Part shown: in pieces, positions 12,618 to 24,049 of the stretch
Layout of the letters: each line of letters opens with the position of its first letter
How positions within the stretch are numbered: position 1 is the stretch's first letter
Assembly: GCA_016806645.1 (NCBI GenBank)
Contig: JACSYO010002159.1
Span: forward strand, 7,469,501 to 7,533,500
From: Ophiodon elongatus
Taxonomy: Eukaryota; Chordata; Actinopteri; Perciformes; Hexagrammidae
DNA length: 64,000 nucleotides
Reading direction: 5' to 3'
Notes under the pieces: model-generated
Database searches by the model: none
What the model was told of the DNA's origin: nothing
What the model saw: the letters and a program-made list of their open reading frames with translations, nothing else
Translations under genes and position numbers: made by a program

Positions 12618-12659
<42 letters not shown>

Positions 12660-12693
12660 ACACACACACACACACTCACACACACACACACAC
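12618..12693 (+). repeat. composite (TC)n-(CA)n microsatellite
   Basis: TC units from 12618 to about 12658 with one TTTC interruption, passing directly into interrupted CA units. The minus-strand frame here is an artefact. Confidence 0.95.
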
Positions 12694-13370
12694 TATTTCC
12701 CTCTCCGAGACTCACACACCCAACTTCCTGATCTGATTAGTGGACTGTGGTGCCCTGTTAGCTTGATGATAGCCCATTTCCTATTTTCCCATCAGGCCCC
12801 TGTCGTGCCCTCGTCCTGCATGGGGCATTTGTTGCAGCAGGTGACAAAAGATTGTAGGAAGTGAGACAGCGTGTGTGTGCCATGTGCGTTATGAACTGCT
12901 TGTTTAAAAATGTAGATGAGCAACACCATTTGGCATTTTGTTGCCCACCTAAAATTCTAATTCTTGTGTGTTTTTTAAAAATGTATTTTAGACAACTTGT
13001 TATTTTTCAATGCAAGTTTCCCAAAGGGAAAAACAAGTTTTAACATTATGCACTCCTGTACAGCAACCTGCTAACCTCTTGAATTCAGACAATCTGGGGA
13101 ACAGGTGGTCAGATATTTTTCTCACAGTATGAAGCAACCTTATGGAGAATTTGTATTGTAATATTAGTAGGTGGTGACTGAGATTAACAATAGAAGAGCT
13201 TTGTGAGCAGGGCTTTGTGTTGACCGTGGTGACTTGAAAGCTGCGGTTTTTCTGTCACCATATCTGGGGGTTTTCATGTTGTTTTTCTAGTTTCTTCCTC
13301 GAGTGTGTGTTCAATTGGTCTTCATGACCCCAACACACGCACCATGCACCATGCACGCATAAACACACAA
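12694..13370. other. noncoding, no gene seen
   Basis: Unique-looking sequence. No supported frame or repeat. Confidence 0.5.
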
Positions 13371-13418
<48 letters not shown>

Positions 13419-13422
13419 GCGC
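13371..13422 (+). repeat. (CA)n-(CG)3 microsatellite
   Basis: About 22 CA units ending in GCGCGC. The whole 52 bp alternates purine and pyrimidine. Confidence 0.96.
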
Positions 13423-13834
13423 TTTGCTGTACAATATTGCAAGACCTACCGCCTCCTCTGCTTAAGCCTTCGGAGTAACTCAGATGCCAGATAGAGTGCA
13501 AAGAAAGACACATGATCCAAAACACATGGAACACAAATGAGAACTTCTGAGAGAAAAAAAAATGTATGCACTAAATTAAATAAATGCCCCCATGAATGCA
13601 GAAAGGAAATTTAAATTCACATTATCAATGATGTCAATGAAAAATTGGCCTTCGTGGTTGATTTAGGTAGTAAAATAATCCGTTTTCATTTCCTTGGCTC
13701 GAGGCTCATATTGTTCACTGTGTGAAACCATGTCAACGTTAAATTATTAAAGGTAACTTATGTTACGTAACTAATGTACTTAAGTGATGACAGTTGCGCA
13801 ACAAACATACTTATTTCATGTGACAAACATACTT
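13423..13834. other. noncoding with a short direct repeat
   Basis: ACAAACATACTTATTT occurs at 13801-13816 and again at 13823-13838, a 22-bp period duplicated once. No gene seen. Confidence 0.6.
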
Positions 13835-13900
13835 ATTTAAACCCAAACCAGGATATTTTCCTCAGCCTGACGAAGCACCTTTGTTGTCAAAAAATACCCA
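13835..13900. mobile_element. fragment of AACC-rich dispersed repeat
   Basis: TTAAACCCAAACCAGGATAT followed by CTCAGCCTGACGAAGCACC is a decayed copy of the family seen at 9085-9200. Confidence 0.35.
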
Positions 13901-14703
13901 CGCAGTTGGGTTGTATAAGTAAACATAAAAACTAACTAAACATATGCCTGAAGTTTATTTGAAAGAAGAGACTGTATGCGTATAACAAACAGAAACTGTA
14001 CTTTTCCTGTGAAAGTAGAACTCACAAACTGCCACTAGAGCGGTAAGTAGCGCGTCACAGTTTGAAGCGTACGGACACTGACCATGCTGCAGTATTTCAC
14101 GAGTAGGAAGTTATGTGTGTGTGTGTTGATTGGGGCAGAGTCAAATACACACCACAGGACTTCTACAACTTGTGTACGGTTCATTGACAAAATAAGGAAC
14201 TTCTGTGTGGCAGTAGTAGTAATAATATATCAGGATGAGGGGAGGACTTTTCTTGGTATGTATTGTACAGCTAAAAACAAAATTGGGTTGTTGCCTTCAT
14301 GACTTGTTTTTTCACCTCTGCATATCTCCTTTTTATTCATTCTTTGCATCCAACTCAAACAGAGTCACGCAACAGTAAATACATAAAACCACAGGATAAC
14401 GGTGTCATTTTGAATTGTCTATTTAATGGTTATTTGTCCAACATTGCAAAACAGGAATGCATAAAAGAGACTTTTTATTGTAGTTCCTGAGTTTAGTTCC
14501 TTGCTTCTGTAGTTCCTGGACAATCTGGTCTTAAATTACTTCAAGTTAACACTGAGAGTGCAGCATGTTGGTTTTATTTGAAGTGGAGGAGACAATCTTA
14601 GCAGGTTTGAGACCTGACCTGCTGAAAACACATTTTAAACAAAGTTGAAAAGCCATTACTTCTGTTTTGTATTGTGTATGTGAGAAAGGGAGAGAAAGAG
14701 TAA

Positions 14704-14707
<4 letters not shown>
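13901..14707. other. noncoding, no gene seen
   Basis: AT-rich unique-looking sequence with no supported feature. Confidence 0.5.

Positions 14708-14737
<30 letters not shown>
14708..14737 (+). repeat. (GA)n microsatellite
   Basis: 15 GA units. Confidence 0.95.
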
Positions 14738-14739
<2 letters not shown>

Positions 14740-15821
14740 ATTTTTCTGGGCATCACTCACTCCAAGGGTGAAATGCACTCCTAACCGCGCTGCTAAGCAA
14801 ATAGTATATTGGTGCTCCTGTGCTTTTTTCATGTAATTTGGTAGTATGCATACATTTAGTGCAAAATAGGCCCTTTTCTATGCAAATGACCCACCTTGCA
14901 AAAACAGTCCAGTTCACAAAGATCACTACATTTCAGCGACAGGATGCAATGAGCGTTGTGTCATGACATTTAAATGATTAAAGCTCCCTTTTTTAAACTA
15001 CATGAACAAAAACTCAATTTAAATATTCAGTAAAGTTACGCTGCTGTGCCATGTTTGTAGATATGCACAGTTTTACTCTTAATTTGGGAGAAGCAATTAT
15101 TGTTTCTGCTGCAGGGATCAGCGACCACAAAACATTCTTTTCGCCCTTTTGTCTTTTTCCACTGACAAGCTGAATATCTGCACATCAGTGATTCTGTCTT
15201 TTTCAACAAGTGTAAGACCCTCACTTTAAAGTGTAGCCGTTTGAAGGCTCATGGCAGAGCTAATGCTAACTGCTCTATTCACTGCTGCAATCCCGAGTGA
15301 AAACAAAAGAGACAATAAATAATAAATGGTGCTCTTTAAGCTGTGTTCCTAACATCAAAAAGTAATGCCTCTAATATGCATCTAATATCCCATATTTTGT
15401 CCTCAGTGGAAACTAATGAATAACAGAGCTATACCAATTAGGTGCAGGAAGTTACTGTTAATTACATTTCTAAGTTCTATTATGTAGTTAGCATGCATTA
15501 ATCACAATGTTATTTTTCCAAATGCTATTTGTGGTTAAAGCAGAGTCAAAGTGTATTTGGAGTGGATTACGGCTCAACTGCTGGATGTAAAGTTCTCAGA
15601 TAAACTGCAATGGACTGTGATACATTAGGGCTGCATGTTACCAGACAAGAAAAAAATCATTCTTAGAGCAACATAATTCAATAATATGCATTCAGATTCA
15701 TATTGTTACAGTTTAAATACGGATTTATAAAAGCAAAGACCAGACGAGACAAAGTCCATTATAATTAGGGACAGAATAAGGCAGCGCAATATCTAAACCA
15801 CTTTGACCATGTATGCATATT
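14738..15821. other. noncoding, no gene seen
   Basis: AT-rich sequence with no supported frame and no recognised repeat. Confidence 0.5.
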
Positions 15822-16295
15822 TACTGAAATGTTGATGTTAGATGAATAGTTAAGGGATCAGCAAGGTTATTGCAATTCTTACTGTTGGGAAAATGAATAT
15901 GTCTTACAAATGTTATGGTAATCCATCCAATGGTTGTCAAAATATTTCACTTGTAACACAAAATATTTAGTCAGCCTTATGGTGTTGCTAAAGGAAAAAT
16001 AAGGGGATCACCAAAGTCATTATGATCAGGAGCAGTGAATGTCTGTACACAATTTTGTGGCAATGCATCTTGTAGATGTTGGGAAATTTCATAGGATAAG
16101 GGAAAAGTTTGACCTGCAGGTACAGATGAAACGTTGGGGGATCACCAAAGTCAGTAGGATTCATCTTCTGGAAACCATAAATGCCTGCAGAATCCATGAC
16201 AATCCATCCCATAGATATCTTAGTCTGGACCAAATTGGTGAACCGACTGAAAGACTGACGTTGCCGTCCATAGAGCCATGCTGTTGCCTAGACAA
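15822..16295 (+). mobile_element. percomorph dispersed repeat, internally repeated GGGATCACCAAAG copy
   Basis: Same family as 5265-5722. The GGGATCA landmark occurs three times (about 15854, 16004 and 16138) at spacings of roughly 150 and 134 bp, each followed by an AGT-C-ATT-A segment and an AATCCATCC-type segment. The tail (TCTGGACCAAATTGG, then CATAGAGCCATGCTG) matches the family end. Frames across it are not genes. Confidence 0.65.
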
Positions 16296-17230
16296 GGCAC
16301 GACTGTAATCATAACGATATAACAACAATTACAACATTGGCCACACTGAGGAAAGTGAAATGTGGACGAGGGCTGGACGGAGACAATCATTGTTTTCCTG
16401 AGGTCAAAGAGAGAGTGTATAGAGACACACTTCCTTCTAATCAAATCCAGTACAACAGCGTCCAGTTTCCTCCTCTCCACTCCAGAAGAAGGAAATGCAT
16501 AACTAAACAGGAAATGTCAGATTATAAAACCCGGAGGTAAAAGTTAGATTATCAAATCACAACGGAAGAGAAAGTTTAAAAACTATGAGATCTTCTGACT
16601 CTTTTGTCCTGCACACCCAAGTTCTGCTTGGGTTCAGATTCTAGTTTTCTTACAACAATGCCAGCCTGTTCAACCACCCATTAACATTCTCCCCTCTCTC
16701 ACCACCCTGTCATTGGACATTTGAAAGAACACCTCTCAGTCCGACTGTGTAGTTAAACATCAGCAGGTACAATAAACCAACAAACAACATGGGTTTGCCA
16801 AAACAAATGCTGGGGACAAAAAGGGACTTGTGATGCACAATAGAGCTTGTCAACATTTGGACTATTTCTGGCCATGCAGCCCCAATAAATAGACAAAAGC
16901 ATTAACAAGAGGAAGAGGAGGATTTAGGAGCAGGAGGTGGGGAAGGAAGTGGAGGACTGCATCAGTGTAACCATCTCCTCTGACCCTAATCCGTTATTCA
17001 AGAACCAAGACAACCTATTGGCATCCATTAATCCTGAATTGGCTCACAATCAATGAGCTCTTCAATAACTCCTTATTCATTCATTCATCAATACCTAAAG
17101 ACTACTCCTCGTCCCCATGTGTCCCACCTGTCACAGGCTTGTCCCTGCTTCCCCAGTGCCACCCCTTTGTTTCAATTTTTTAAGCCATCTTGCAAATAAT
17201 GGTGAGTTGGTTTGTCCACACAAAGAACAA
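16296..17230. other. noncoding, no gene seen
   Basis: Unique-looking sequence. Purine-rich patch at 16900-16965. No supported frame. Confidence 0.5.
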
Positions 17231-17548
17231 AAGATATCAAGAAATACTGGACAAATTGTAATGAGATTTTTGTACAGACGTTCATCGTTCTCAGAGGATG
17301 AATCCTAATGACTTTGGTGATCTTGACTTTGAAATTGTGTAGCCTATTTTGACCAATACGTTTGACCAATCCCTGCAAATTAACGCCATTCTCATCAGCC
17401 GAAGCTGCATTTTGTGTTTAGTACTAATTAGCAAACACCAGCATGCTAACACACTCATTAAAGATGGTGAACATGGTAAATATAACACTTGCTTAAAATC
17501 GCCGTGCTAGCGTAGTACGGCCTCACAGAGCTGCTAGAGCGGCTGCAG
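17231..17548 (-). mobile_element. percomorph dispersed repeat, reverse copy
   Basis: Reverse-strand copy of the family at 5265-5722. From left to right it reads TACTGGACAAATTGTAATG, then GAGGATGAATCCTAATGACT, CCAGCATGCTAACACACTC and finally CCTCACAGAGCTGCTAG. No coding capacity. Confidence 0.65.
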
Positions 17549-18074
17549 GGGATCCCGGCACGTGACACTGACACTCGGTGATCACATGCGCGTGTGAATG
17601 GGCGTGTCATTGTGCACAAAGTAAATCAATTAAGCAGAGGGAATCTCAAGGGAAAGAAAGAGAGGTGCTGCTTCCTGTCTTCAATTCCCCAAAGACCCTT
17701 AAAATACACACATAATTTAAAATGTAATCTGTGTTTCCATCACAAAGTCTATTGCAACCCCATAATACTGCATCCAATGGCAAGAACTCAGCTCTGATTA
17801 TATTTCCATTGCTTATACTTGAGCATTAAACCAATGTTGTTTAATCAACTCCACCTTTAATCAAATTAGGTTATGATGAACCATAACGTCTAATCCAGTC
17901 TCCTGGTACCTCAGGTGTTTAAGTCAGATAGACAGCAAACACATTTTTGAGCCTTAGACTGAGGCTGAAGATACAGGGTATGACAACCACTATTCCAGGT
18001 TGGATTCATGGGTTATTTATTTACATCACCAATTACTGTAAACAAAGACAAAATTTTCAGTGATGGTTTACACT
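17549..18074. other. noncoding, no gene seen
   Basis: Unique-looking sequence, AT-rich. No supported feature. Confidence 0.5.
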
Positions 18075-18235
18075 GAAACCACTGCCGTGTCGTGTAGAGG
18101 TTGAGAAGCCAAACCCCAGCACTCAAAGGTTGAATTGTCCCTGAGGGGGAGCGGGACCAGGGTTACGGCGGGTTATGGGAGGGTGCATGTGGTGTGAACG
18201 GGGTGGGGCGAGCATCTAGGGGACGCTTAGCCTCT
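18075..18235 (+). repeat. possible decayed tRNA-derived SINE
   Basis: A GTGTCGTGTAGAGGTTGAG stretch (A-box-like) is followed about 35 bp later by AAAGGTTGAATTGTCCC (B-box-like, 18125-18141). Spacing fits a tRNA-type internal promoter, but both boxes are degenerate and no tail or second copy is visible. Confidence 0.2.
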
Positions 18236-18949
18236 GCAAGAGAAAGAAGGTCCACAGGGACAGACTCAGCCTATTTTAATAGAAATTCATGAATGAATTT
18301 AGCTCCTGTGTTCAACCTGTGTGTGCATAATAAACAATAAATAGGTGCACTGTTTAAAGCAAGAGATGCTGATTGGATCTTTATATTTACTCACAACAAT
18401 TCAGCTTTACTAAAACATCCTGGAGCAGTCCACCCCTAACCTTCTCTCTCTCCCACCTCCATTCTCACCCTTAACCTTAACTCCCTGAGAGGCAGAGGGG
18501 TTGGGGGTGGGGGTGCAGAAGGGAGGAGGGGGGGACAAAGGCAATAGATAAGGGTAGCGAGAAAGAGCAGCGTTTTAATTGACACCCTTTAAGTTATCTG
18601 CAAGATAATTATGGCCAACAGCTGTAGACGGTGCAACATGCAACAATGGGACTTATTTGTATTCTGCTGGAGGTTTTGTCAGGGAGGGCGAAGCCACATG
18701 AATGACACTTAAACAACATAGATATGTAGATATGTATAGTCACACACAAATATGTACACTTTAATACACAGTGGAAATTCATAAACACAAGCATGTATTG
18801 AAACACAAAAGTCTCACGCTGCTTTTGAAATTAGTGGGAAAACGGTTGAAAAGAAGCCGCAGCTGATGACTTTTGTTATCTTGTTACATCGAGGGGTCAT
18901 AGCTCTTTAAAATCCATACTCTGCCTCAAAGCAACAGTGGACCCCACTG
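18236..18949. other. noncoding with G-rich patch
   Basis: A G-rich stretch at 18497-18534 holds at least five runs of three or more G, giving G-quadruplex potential. The rest is unremarkable. Confidence 0.5.
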
Positions 18950-19300
18950 AGCTTAAGAGTATGCGCTCCCCATTTTAGTCCTAATGCGAGAATTAATTAT
19001 GAATTAATTAACATTACACTTAGGAGCGGCTACTTTTAAATCTCCGTCTTTTTTTCTCTCTTTCTGTGTAGTCAGGAATAATAGAAGCCGGAGCTGGAAA
19101 AGACAAAGAGGAGGGATCGAGATATGGATGCATTGTATGAGTAAGACTATCTCCGGGTTATGAATTAGAGAATGTGTGTAGAGTTTGTTTCTCCCGGCGA
19201 GCCATTAAATATTTCATGGAGGGGGATAAATACTGTGAGAATGCCGCCCCCTCCCAACCTGATCCACACTGCAATTAGAGGCCCATTATCCCTCTCTCAA
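18950..19300. promoter_or_regulatory. candidate conserved noncoding element with paired TAATTA sites
   Basis: Two TAATTA homeodomain cores at 18994-18999 and 19005-19010 lie one helical turn apart, followed by non-repetitive sequence with CATTAAATATTTCATGG near 19203. It has enhancer-like texture. Confidence 0.32.
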
Positions 19301-19559
19301 CCCTCACACTCTGTACAAACTCGGCCTCAAAAGCAGCAATAAAGAGCCCTGTGATGAGATATGATAACAGTAATGATGAACAGAATACTTATCTTTAGGA
19401 TTTATAATGAAATTACACAGTCTTACTAACCTGTGTATTTTTTTATAGGTCATTTCTCGCTAAATATCATCAAAAAAAGAGAGGAAACCCTCCAGCTTCA
19501 CACTATTGGGTTTCATTCATTTCATTTGATTTGACATATCATGCTTCTGTGCTCTGGCA
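19301..19559. other. noncoding, no gene seen
   Basis: AT-rich spacer between candidate regulatory blocks. Confidence 0.45.
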
Positions 19560-19800
19560 ATAAGGACACAACATTGCAGCATATTGGCAAGCTCATTTGC
19601 TTTTCATAGTGAGCGTTGTGTCCAAAAAAAAGTGCCCCCTGGGATAAACACGTGTACGGGGACTGCGGGCTCGCCGCCCCAGCAGCAGGTGGCCCATTGC
19701 TGCCTAATGAACACCGCAATCTGTTACTATCGCAGCGGTGCTTTTCACCAGACAATTAGGCAACTAAGCATGTCATTATTCCAGGCCAACAAGAAGAGCC
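19560..19800. promoter_or_regulatory. candidate conserved noncoding element
   Basis: Balanced, non-repetitive sequence with an AACACGTGTAC E-box (about 19648), a CAGCAGGTGG E-box (about 19683) and GACAATTAGG homeodomain-like wording (about 19751). Short frames on both strands are not supported as coding. Confidence 0.3.
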
Positions 19801-19860
19801 TCTTCTCTAATTTCATCTTTTCATTCCTGTTTACTCACCCACACTCCCCTCATTAACGAG

Positions 19861-20175
19861 AGATTTTCCAGTCCATGCTAATTGGTTTCAATAACATTCA
19901 TTTTAGTTGAAAGGAAACGATTCTGTTAATTGAGGAGCGCAGAGAGAGGAGAGAGGGAGCGAGGGGGAGGGGGGGAGGAGGGGGGAGAGGGGGAGAGGGG
20001 CTTCTTTTCATTTTCAAGTGCGTCCATGAGATGACGCTTTTGAAAAAGCGCTCTACAGGTTCAGAGCTAATGAAATTAAGTGATGCCGGCCGTGGTAAAA
20101 AGGAAAGCCCAAATTAAAAGCAATTTATTTTCATTGAGGCATGTGGCAGTGATCGGGCACAATTAATGGGCTGAG
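19861..20175. promoter_or_regulatory. candidate conserved noncoding element flanking a polypurine tract
   Basis: AT-rich homeodomain-like sites (GCTAATTGG near 19878, TGTTAATTGAGG near 19924, CACAATTAATGGG near 20158) flank a G-rich polypurine tract at 19961-20000. Non-repetitive outside the tract. Confidence 0.3.
19961..20000 (+). repeat. G-rich polypurine tract
   Basis: 40 nt of pure purine with multiple runs of four to seven G. Candidate G-quadruplex and triplex (H-DNA) former. Confidence 0.85.
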
Positions 20176-20685
20176 CATAGACACAGAGCTATGGAGAGGG
20201 AGAACAAAAAAGAGACAAAGATACAAAGAAATGACTGGTGGCACAGATGAGCAAAGAGAGAGCAAAGTCTAGACCTGGACAGATTGACTGTAATGATTTC
20301 TATTGTTGTATCTCTATTTCTTTTATTTTATATTGCTAAGTTTGAATAGGAAATTCAGGTGCTGGCTGCTGAAATATTAAAAATAATCTCAAACACTGTA
20401 GATGTTTTGTCTAAAGTCTGGCTCAGAATGATCCTGTGTGTGGCTTTATTTCAGAATATTTCCATCAGGACTAATTCATATTACAAAATAATGGGTTTGC
20501 TTGCAGAGATAATGGTATCAACTTTATAACGTTGGTTAAAAAATGTTTATGCAATCTTTTGCTCTTTTCCCCAACGATATTAATAATTTTATTCTTGATT
20601 TATGTCCATTTACCAGTAATGATCTTCAACATTTTGCACAGTTATAGAATTTACATTGTTATTATTTGTATGTGAAACATGACTT
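20176..20685. other. noncoding, no gene seen
   Basis: AT-rich sequence leading into the fold-back element; nothing recognised. Confidence 0.45.
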
Positions 20686-21036
20686 TCTTTAGTTGAGAAA
20701 ACAAGCTCACCTCAAGATCCATTTAATAGCCGCTCTGGAGCTTTTGATCCTATCATATGATCCTCATCAGTAGATGGATTTGCTTAGTTGTCACAGGATT
20801 ATAGAATTTCCCTTTTTTGAGCAATTAAAGTATTTATTGATTTCACTAATTAAGACTTAACTCTTTATTTTATTAATTTGATTTGATTAATTCTCATTTT
20901 TACAATTTTTTTTCGAACATCTAAAACTCAATGACAACTGGGCAAAAACCATCTCTTGATGAGGATCATATGATAATGATTGAAAGCTTGAAGAAATCCT
21001 GAAAGGATTAGGTGTGATTGTTTTCTCAACTAAAGA
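20686..21036. mobile_element. long imperfect fold-back element
   Basis: The ends are a perfect 19-bp inverted repeat (20686-20704 against 21018-21036, beginning TCTTTAGTTGAG). A second perfect 19-bp pair lies inside (20751-20769 against 20957-20975, TATCATATGATCCTCATCA), then AGTTGTCA at 20786-20793 against 20932-20939. All pairs share a centre near 20862, so the whole 351 bp folds as one imperfect hairpin with an AT-rich loop. Likely a MITE-type fold-back transposon remnant; a hairpin RNA precursor is an alternative. No clear target-site duplication was seen. Confidence 0.7.
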
Positions 21037-21329
21037 GAAGAACCTTGTGTTTTTTTTCTCATTTGCTGTTTCCAAGGTCAAGAATGAAAGTCATGCCTCT
21101 TTAATTTGAATGTCCGCTATCGTACACAAACTTATAGAACGGTCAAGTTTATTAATTTATAATCTACCGTCCTATCCTGAAAGCAACACTATGCAGGAAT
21201 TGAAATTCTTTGTAATTTTATGCCTTTCCAGTTTCAGTGTAATTCTTACTGTCATAAATATAGACAGTTGTACACATGCATTTATTATGATTACATCACT
21301 TACGATCAAAAACTAGCATATCAAGAATT
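21037..21329. other. noncoding, no gene seen
   Basis: AT-rich sequence; a second GTCATGCCTC-like segment near 21089 may continue the fold-back's outer arm (compare CATGACTTTC at 20678). Confidence 0.4.
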
Positions 21330-21570
21330 TTTTTCCGGCCTTCCAGGCAGCGTCACCAAAGCCTAGGGAATGAGTCTGTAGTTCTTCCGGGAAGTATATC
21401 AAGTGTTGGAGCCTCATGTCACTGCCAACAGCAGAGCCACTGTTAGGGCCATAACCCCTCCAACAGCATTCAGATACGGTCAGTCAGCTGCCTAACCAGC
21501 CGTTGTATGGCTGCTTAGTGACGGCAGAGTGAGCGTGTTAATGGCCTGCCTAAACAGTCTCAGCTGGGGG
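21330..21570. promoter_or_regulatory. candidate conserved noncoding element
   Basis: Non-repetitive, balanced sequence, in contrast to its AT-rich surroundings. No coding frame is supported. Conservation untested. Confidence 0.25.
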
Positions 21571-21899
21571 CCGAAGTAAAGAGGGAGGAGGGGGGTGGGG
21601 GGTTTGTCATCCCTCTGTTTTGCCCTACAGGCTGGAGGTGTGGCAGGTTGCAGCATGTAAAGGCATCTGGAGACCACAGGACGAGGAGACAGAAGGGTTG
21701 ACTCAAGCAGCTACAATCATTACGGATCAATATGTTGTCAACATTGAGAAAGGGAGGAGGGAGTTTGGGATGGAAAACAATTAAAATAATTATTTGCAGG
21801 CTACTGTGCTGTCTGTTTCCTAGCTGAACCATCAATATATCCATCTCTGCCATGTGTTTCAGCCAATGAGAAACCAAACTATAATAAAGTATGACTAAA
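21571..21899. other. noncoding, no gene seen
   Basis: Contains a GGAGGGGGGTGGGGGG patch near 21586. Minus-strand frames here have no coding signature. Confidence 0.45.
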
Positions 21900-22180
21900 T
21901 GCCCTGCTGGTCTCCGAGGAGCTCTGAGTGCGGAGCTAGCGGGAGATCAGTGCAGTTAATTTACATAGCATTTGCATTATGTCAGGACATGAGCTACAAA
22001 TAGGTATGAGTGTGTGGCTTAATTAGAAATGAGCCAGGCTTTTCAAAAACACCCTTTTGCATCATAATTGAGTCAGCTCAGCGCCGCAGTAAACGGCAGT
22101 GAGTGGGGGAAAAGATGCCTGTTTTTGAACACGCTCAGAGATGATTGGTAATTATGATACACCTACCTAGACTCAGAGCA
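21900..22180. promoter_or_regulatory. candidate conserved noncoding element with POU octamer
   Basis: An exact ATTTGCAT octamer (POU-factor core) lies at 21970-21977 beside a CAGTTAATTTACAT stretch. TTAATTAG, ATAATTGAGTCAGC (AP-1/MAF-like) and TGGTAATTATG wording follow. Non-repetitive and motif-rich. Confidence 0.35.
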
Positions 22181-23413
22181 ACTTGAATTCTTTTTACACA
22201 AAACATTAGTGTGTGCTTTAAACAACAGCAGAGGAAACTGCCCTATAATGGTTCAAAACAATTAAATATATGATAATTATTGAATATAAATGCCTTGTAT
22301 CCAGAAGGGGTTGTGGCTTGAAGGTTGCCGGTGTTTTGATATGTGGGCGGTTTTTGATCAAGAACGTGCAGAGGTGTGTTTATGACTTTTTTTTTAAACC
22401 ATGGAGGACCATTGCTAACATCAGAAGGTCTAAAGAACAACAGTAAACACAAGTTGGCAAGTTAAAATCAAAATGCAAACAATAAATACAGTGTGATTCT
22501 TTTAGTAATTTATCTATACCATGGTTTCTGCAAACAAATTTAAATCCAGAAATAAATTATTACACTTAAGACAAAGTTTATGCAAGGAATTACTTGTCTT
22601 ATAATGTTGAGAGGCTATTCGGGTAAAATATCTGGAAACAATTAAATACTGCATCAGCCACATACATATTAATTTCTATTTTGTGTCATTAAACCACACC
22701 AGAGAATTTCATTAACAGGAATTATTTCTATTGGCCAACAATTTTCACAGACGTGGCCTTGACCAAGTCACAGAAAGCCCATATGACCGTTTGAGGCGGA
22801 TCTTTGGCCAAGGGGTCAATAACATCCGTCCCTCCTGCATATTGTCCCCACCTCCATCCATCTCTTCAAACATGTAATGGCCTCTTCAACTCTCAGTAAC
22901 TGCAGCTTTATTTTCATACTATTTGCAGTATGAACATTTCTGTATTTGTGTGTTTGCATCCATGCCCATAGACTGTCTGCTCAGCCGACTTTAATTGCGT
23001 GACATCTTGTTTGTTTTGTTTGTACTGTACGTGGGTTTTAAGTATTTGAACTTGCTAAGTGATGTGCCAAAATGTGTTGGGGAGCCAGGGTGTTCAGAGT
23101 ACCTGGGGTTACCAAGGTTACCAAATTGAATCGTCCCCTCAGACATGGCTGATCTACATAATTTGGTGGTATCATTCACACTGTCTCACGGCCCGAATGA
23201 TGAATGGCACCCGCAGAAGATAATATTTCTGCTTGGATGTAATAAATCTTATGTAAAGTGCTCCACCGCTTATATAGCAATGGCAGAGATGTGGTGGAAA
23301 AAAAGACACACTCGCACACTTTTTTTTTTACTCTCCCTCCATTTCTTATTTTTCCATCCTCACTATCTTTTGACTCAGTTGCTCTGTGAGTTGAAACTCT
23401 AACAATGGAGTGA
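22181..23413. other. noncoding; regulatory-like patch near 22690-22860
   Basis: AT-rich at first. The segment 22690-22860 is more balanced, with GTGGCCTTGACC (nuclear-receptor-like half site) near 22754. No gene is supported. Confidence 0.4.
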
Positions 23414-23671
23414 TTACCAGCAATGTTCGTCAATAATCTTGATGGCTGCGCTCCAATCACGAGGAGAAATTTCACTGAAGCCGTTGTAAGTTTCTACGTA
23501 CTTTCTGATATCGCTGATCTCCGTGGAGACGTCTTCTCTGTGCATCTTTTCCTGCTCCTCCTGTACCTGTTGTATTGATCGCAGCATCAGCCAGCCCCTC
23601 ACAGACAGCCCGCAGTGTCCTGCTATTACTAAACCAGCCCCTGGGTCGTGAACCCGTGACCCCGCTCCCAC
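23414..23671 (-). other. coding-like open frame, unrecognised
   Basis: A minus-strand frame of 85 codons is open from 23671, immediately after an in-frame TAA, to TAA at 23414-23416. Its second half is strikingly protein-like (VQEEQEKMHREDVSTEISD, then YVETYNGFSEISPRDWSAA) with G/C-leaning third positions. There is no ATG at the start and no clear polypyrimidine-AG acceptor. A GTAATC just after the Trp region could be a weak donor. It may be an internal exon, a gene fragment or chance. Product not recognised. Confidence 0.22.
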
Positions 23672-24049
23672 TTAGTGCTGCTCAGTGAAGGGGCATGACC
23701 CCCACAAGGGGCTCGGAGGCCAGGGACACTCCGGAAAGCTGTAACGTGTTATTCATAGCACCCGGATCATCATGTTTTCGTATGTGTTTATCATGCATTA
23801 ACGCTCATTTAAAAACACAATAGAAAGTGAGAACAGCTTTGTGAGATCCAGATAAAGCTTGCAGCAAAGAGAAATAGATAGTGAAGTGGTTTCTTATAGA
23901 TCTAGACTGAACAGTTCGTTTGTCTGTGTAGACGCGCGGGCATATTTGCAAATTAAATGCAAACTGTGTGTTACTTTTAGTTTAATTTGATACATGATAA
24001 CATTGTGCGAAGAAAATGTCCATTTATTCCAAAGGTTACCAATCACAAT
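23672..24049. other. noncoding, no gene seen
   Basis: Nothing recognised after the GC-rich patch that ends near 23750. Confidence 0.45.

Noticed and set aside
16039..16308. 89-codon + strand frame
   Set aside because: It lies almost wholly in a dispersed repeat whose other copies do not keep the frame.
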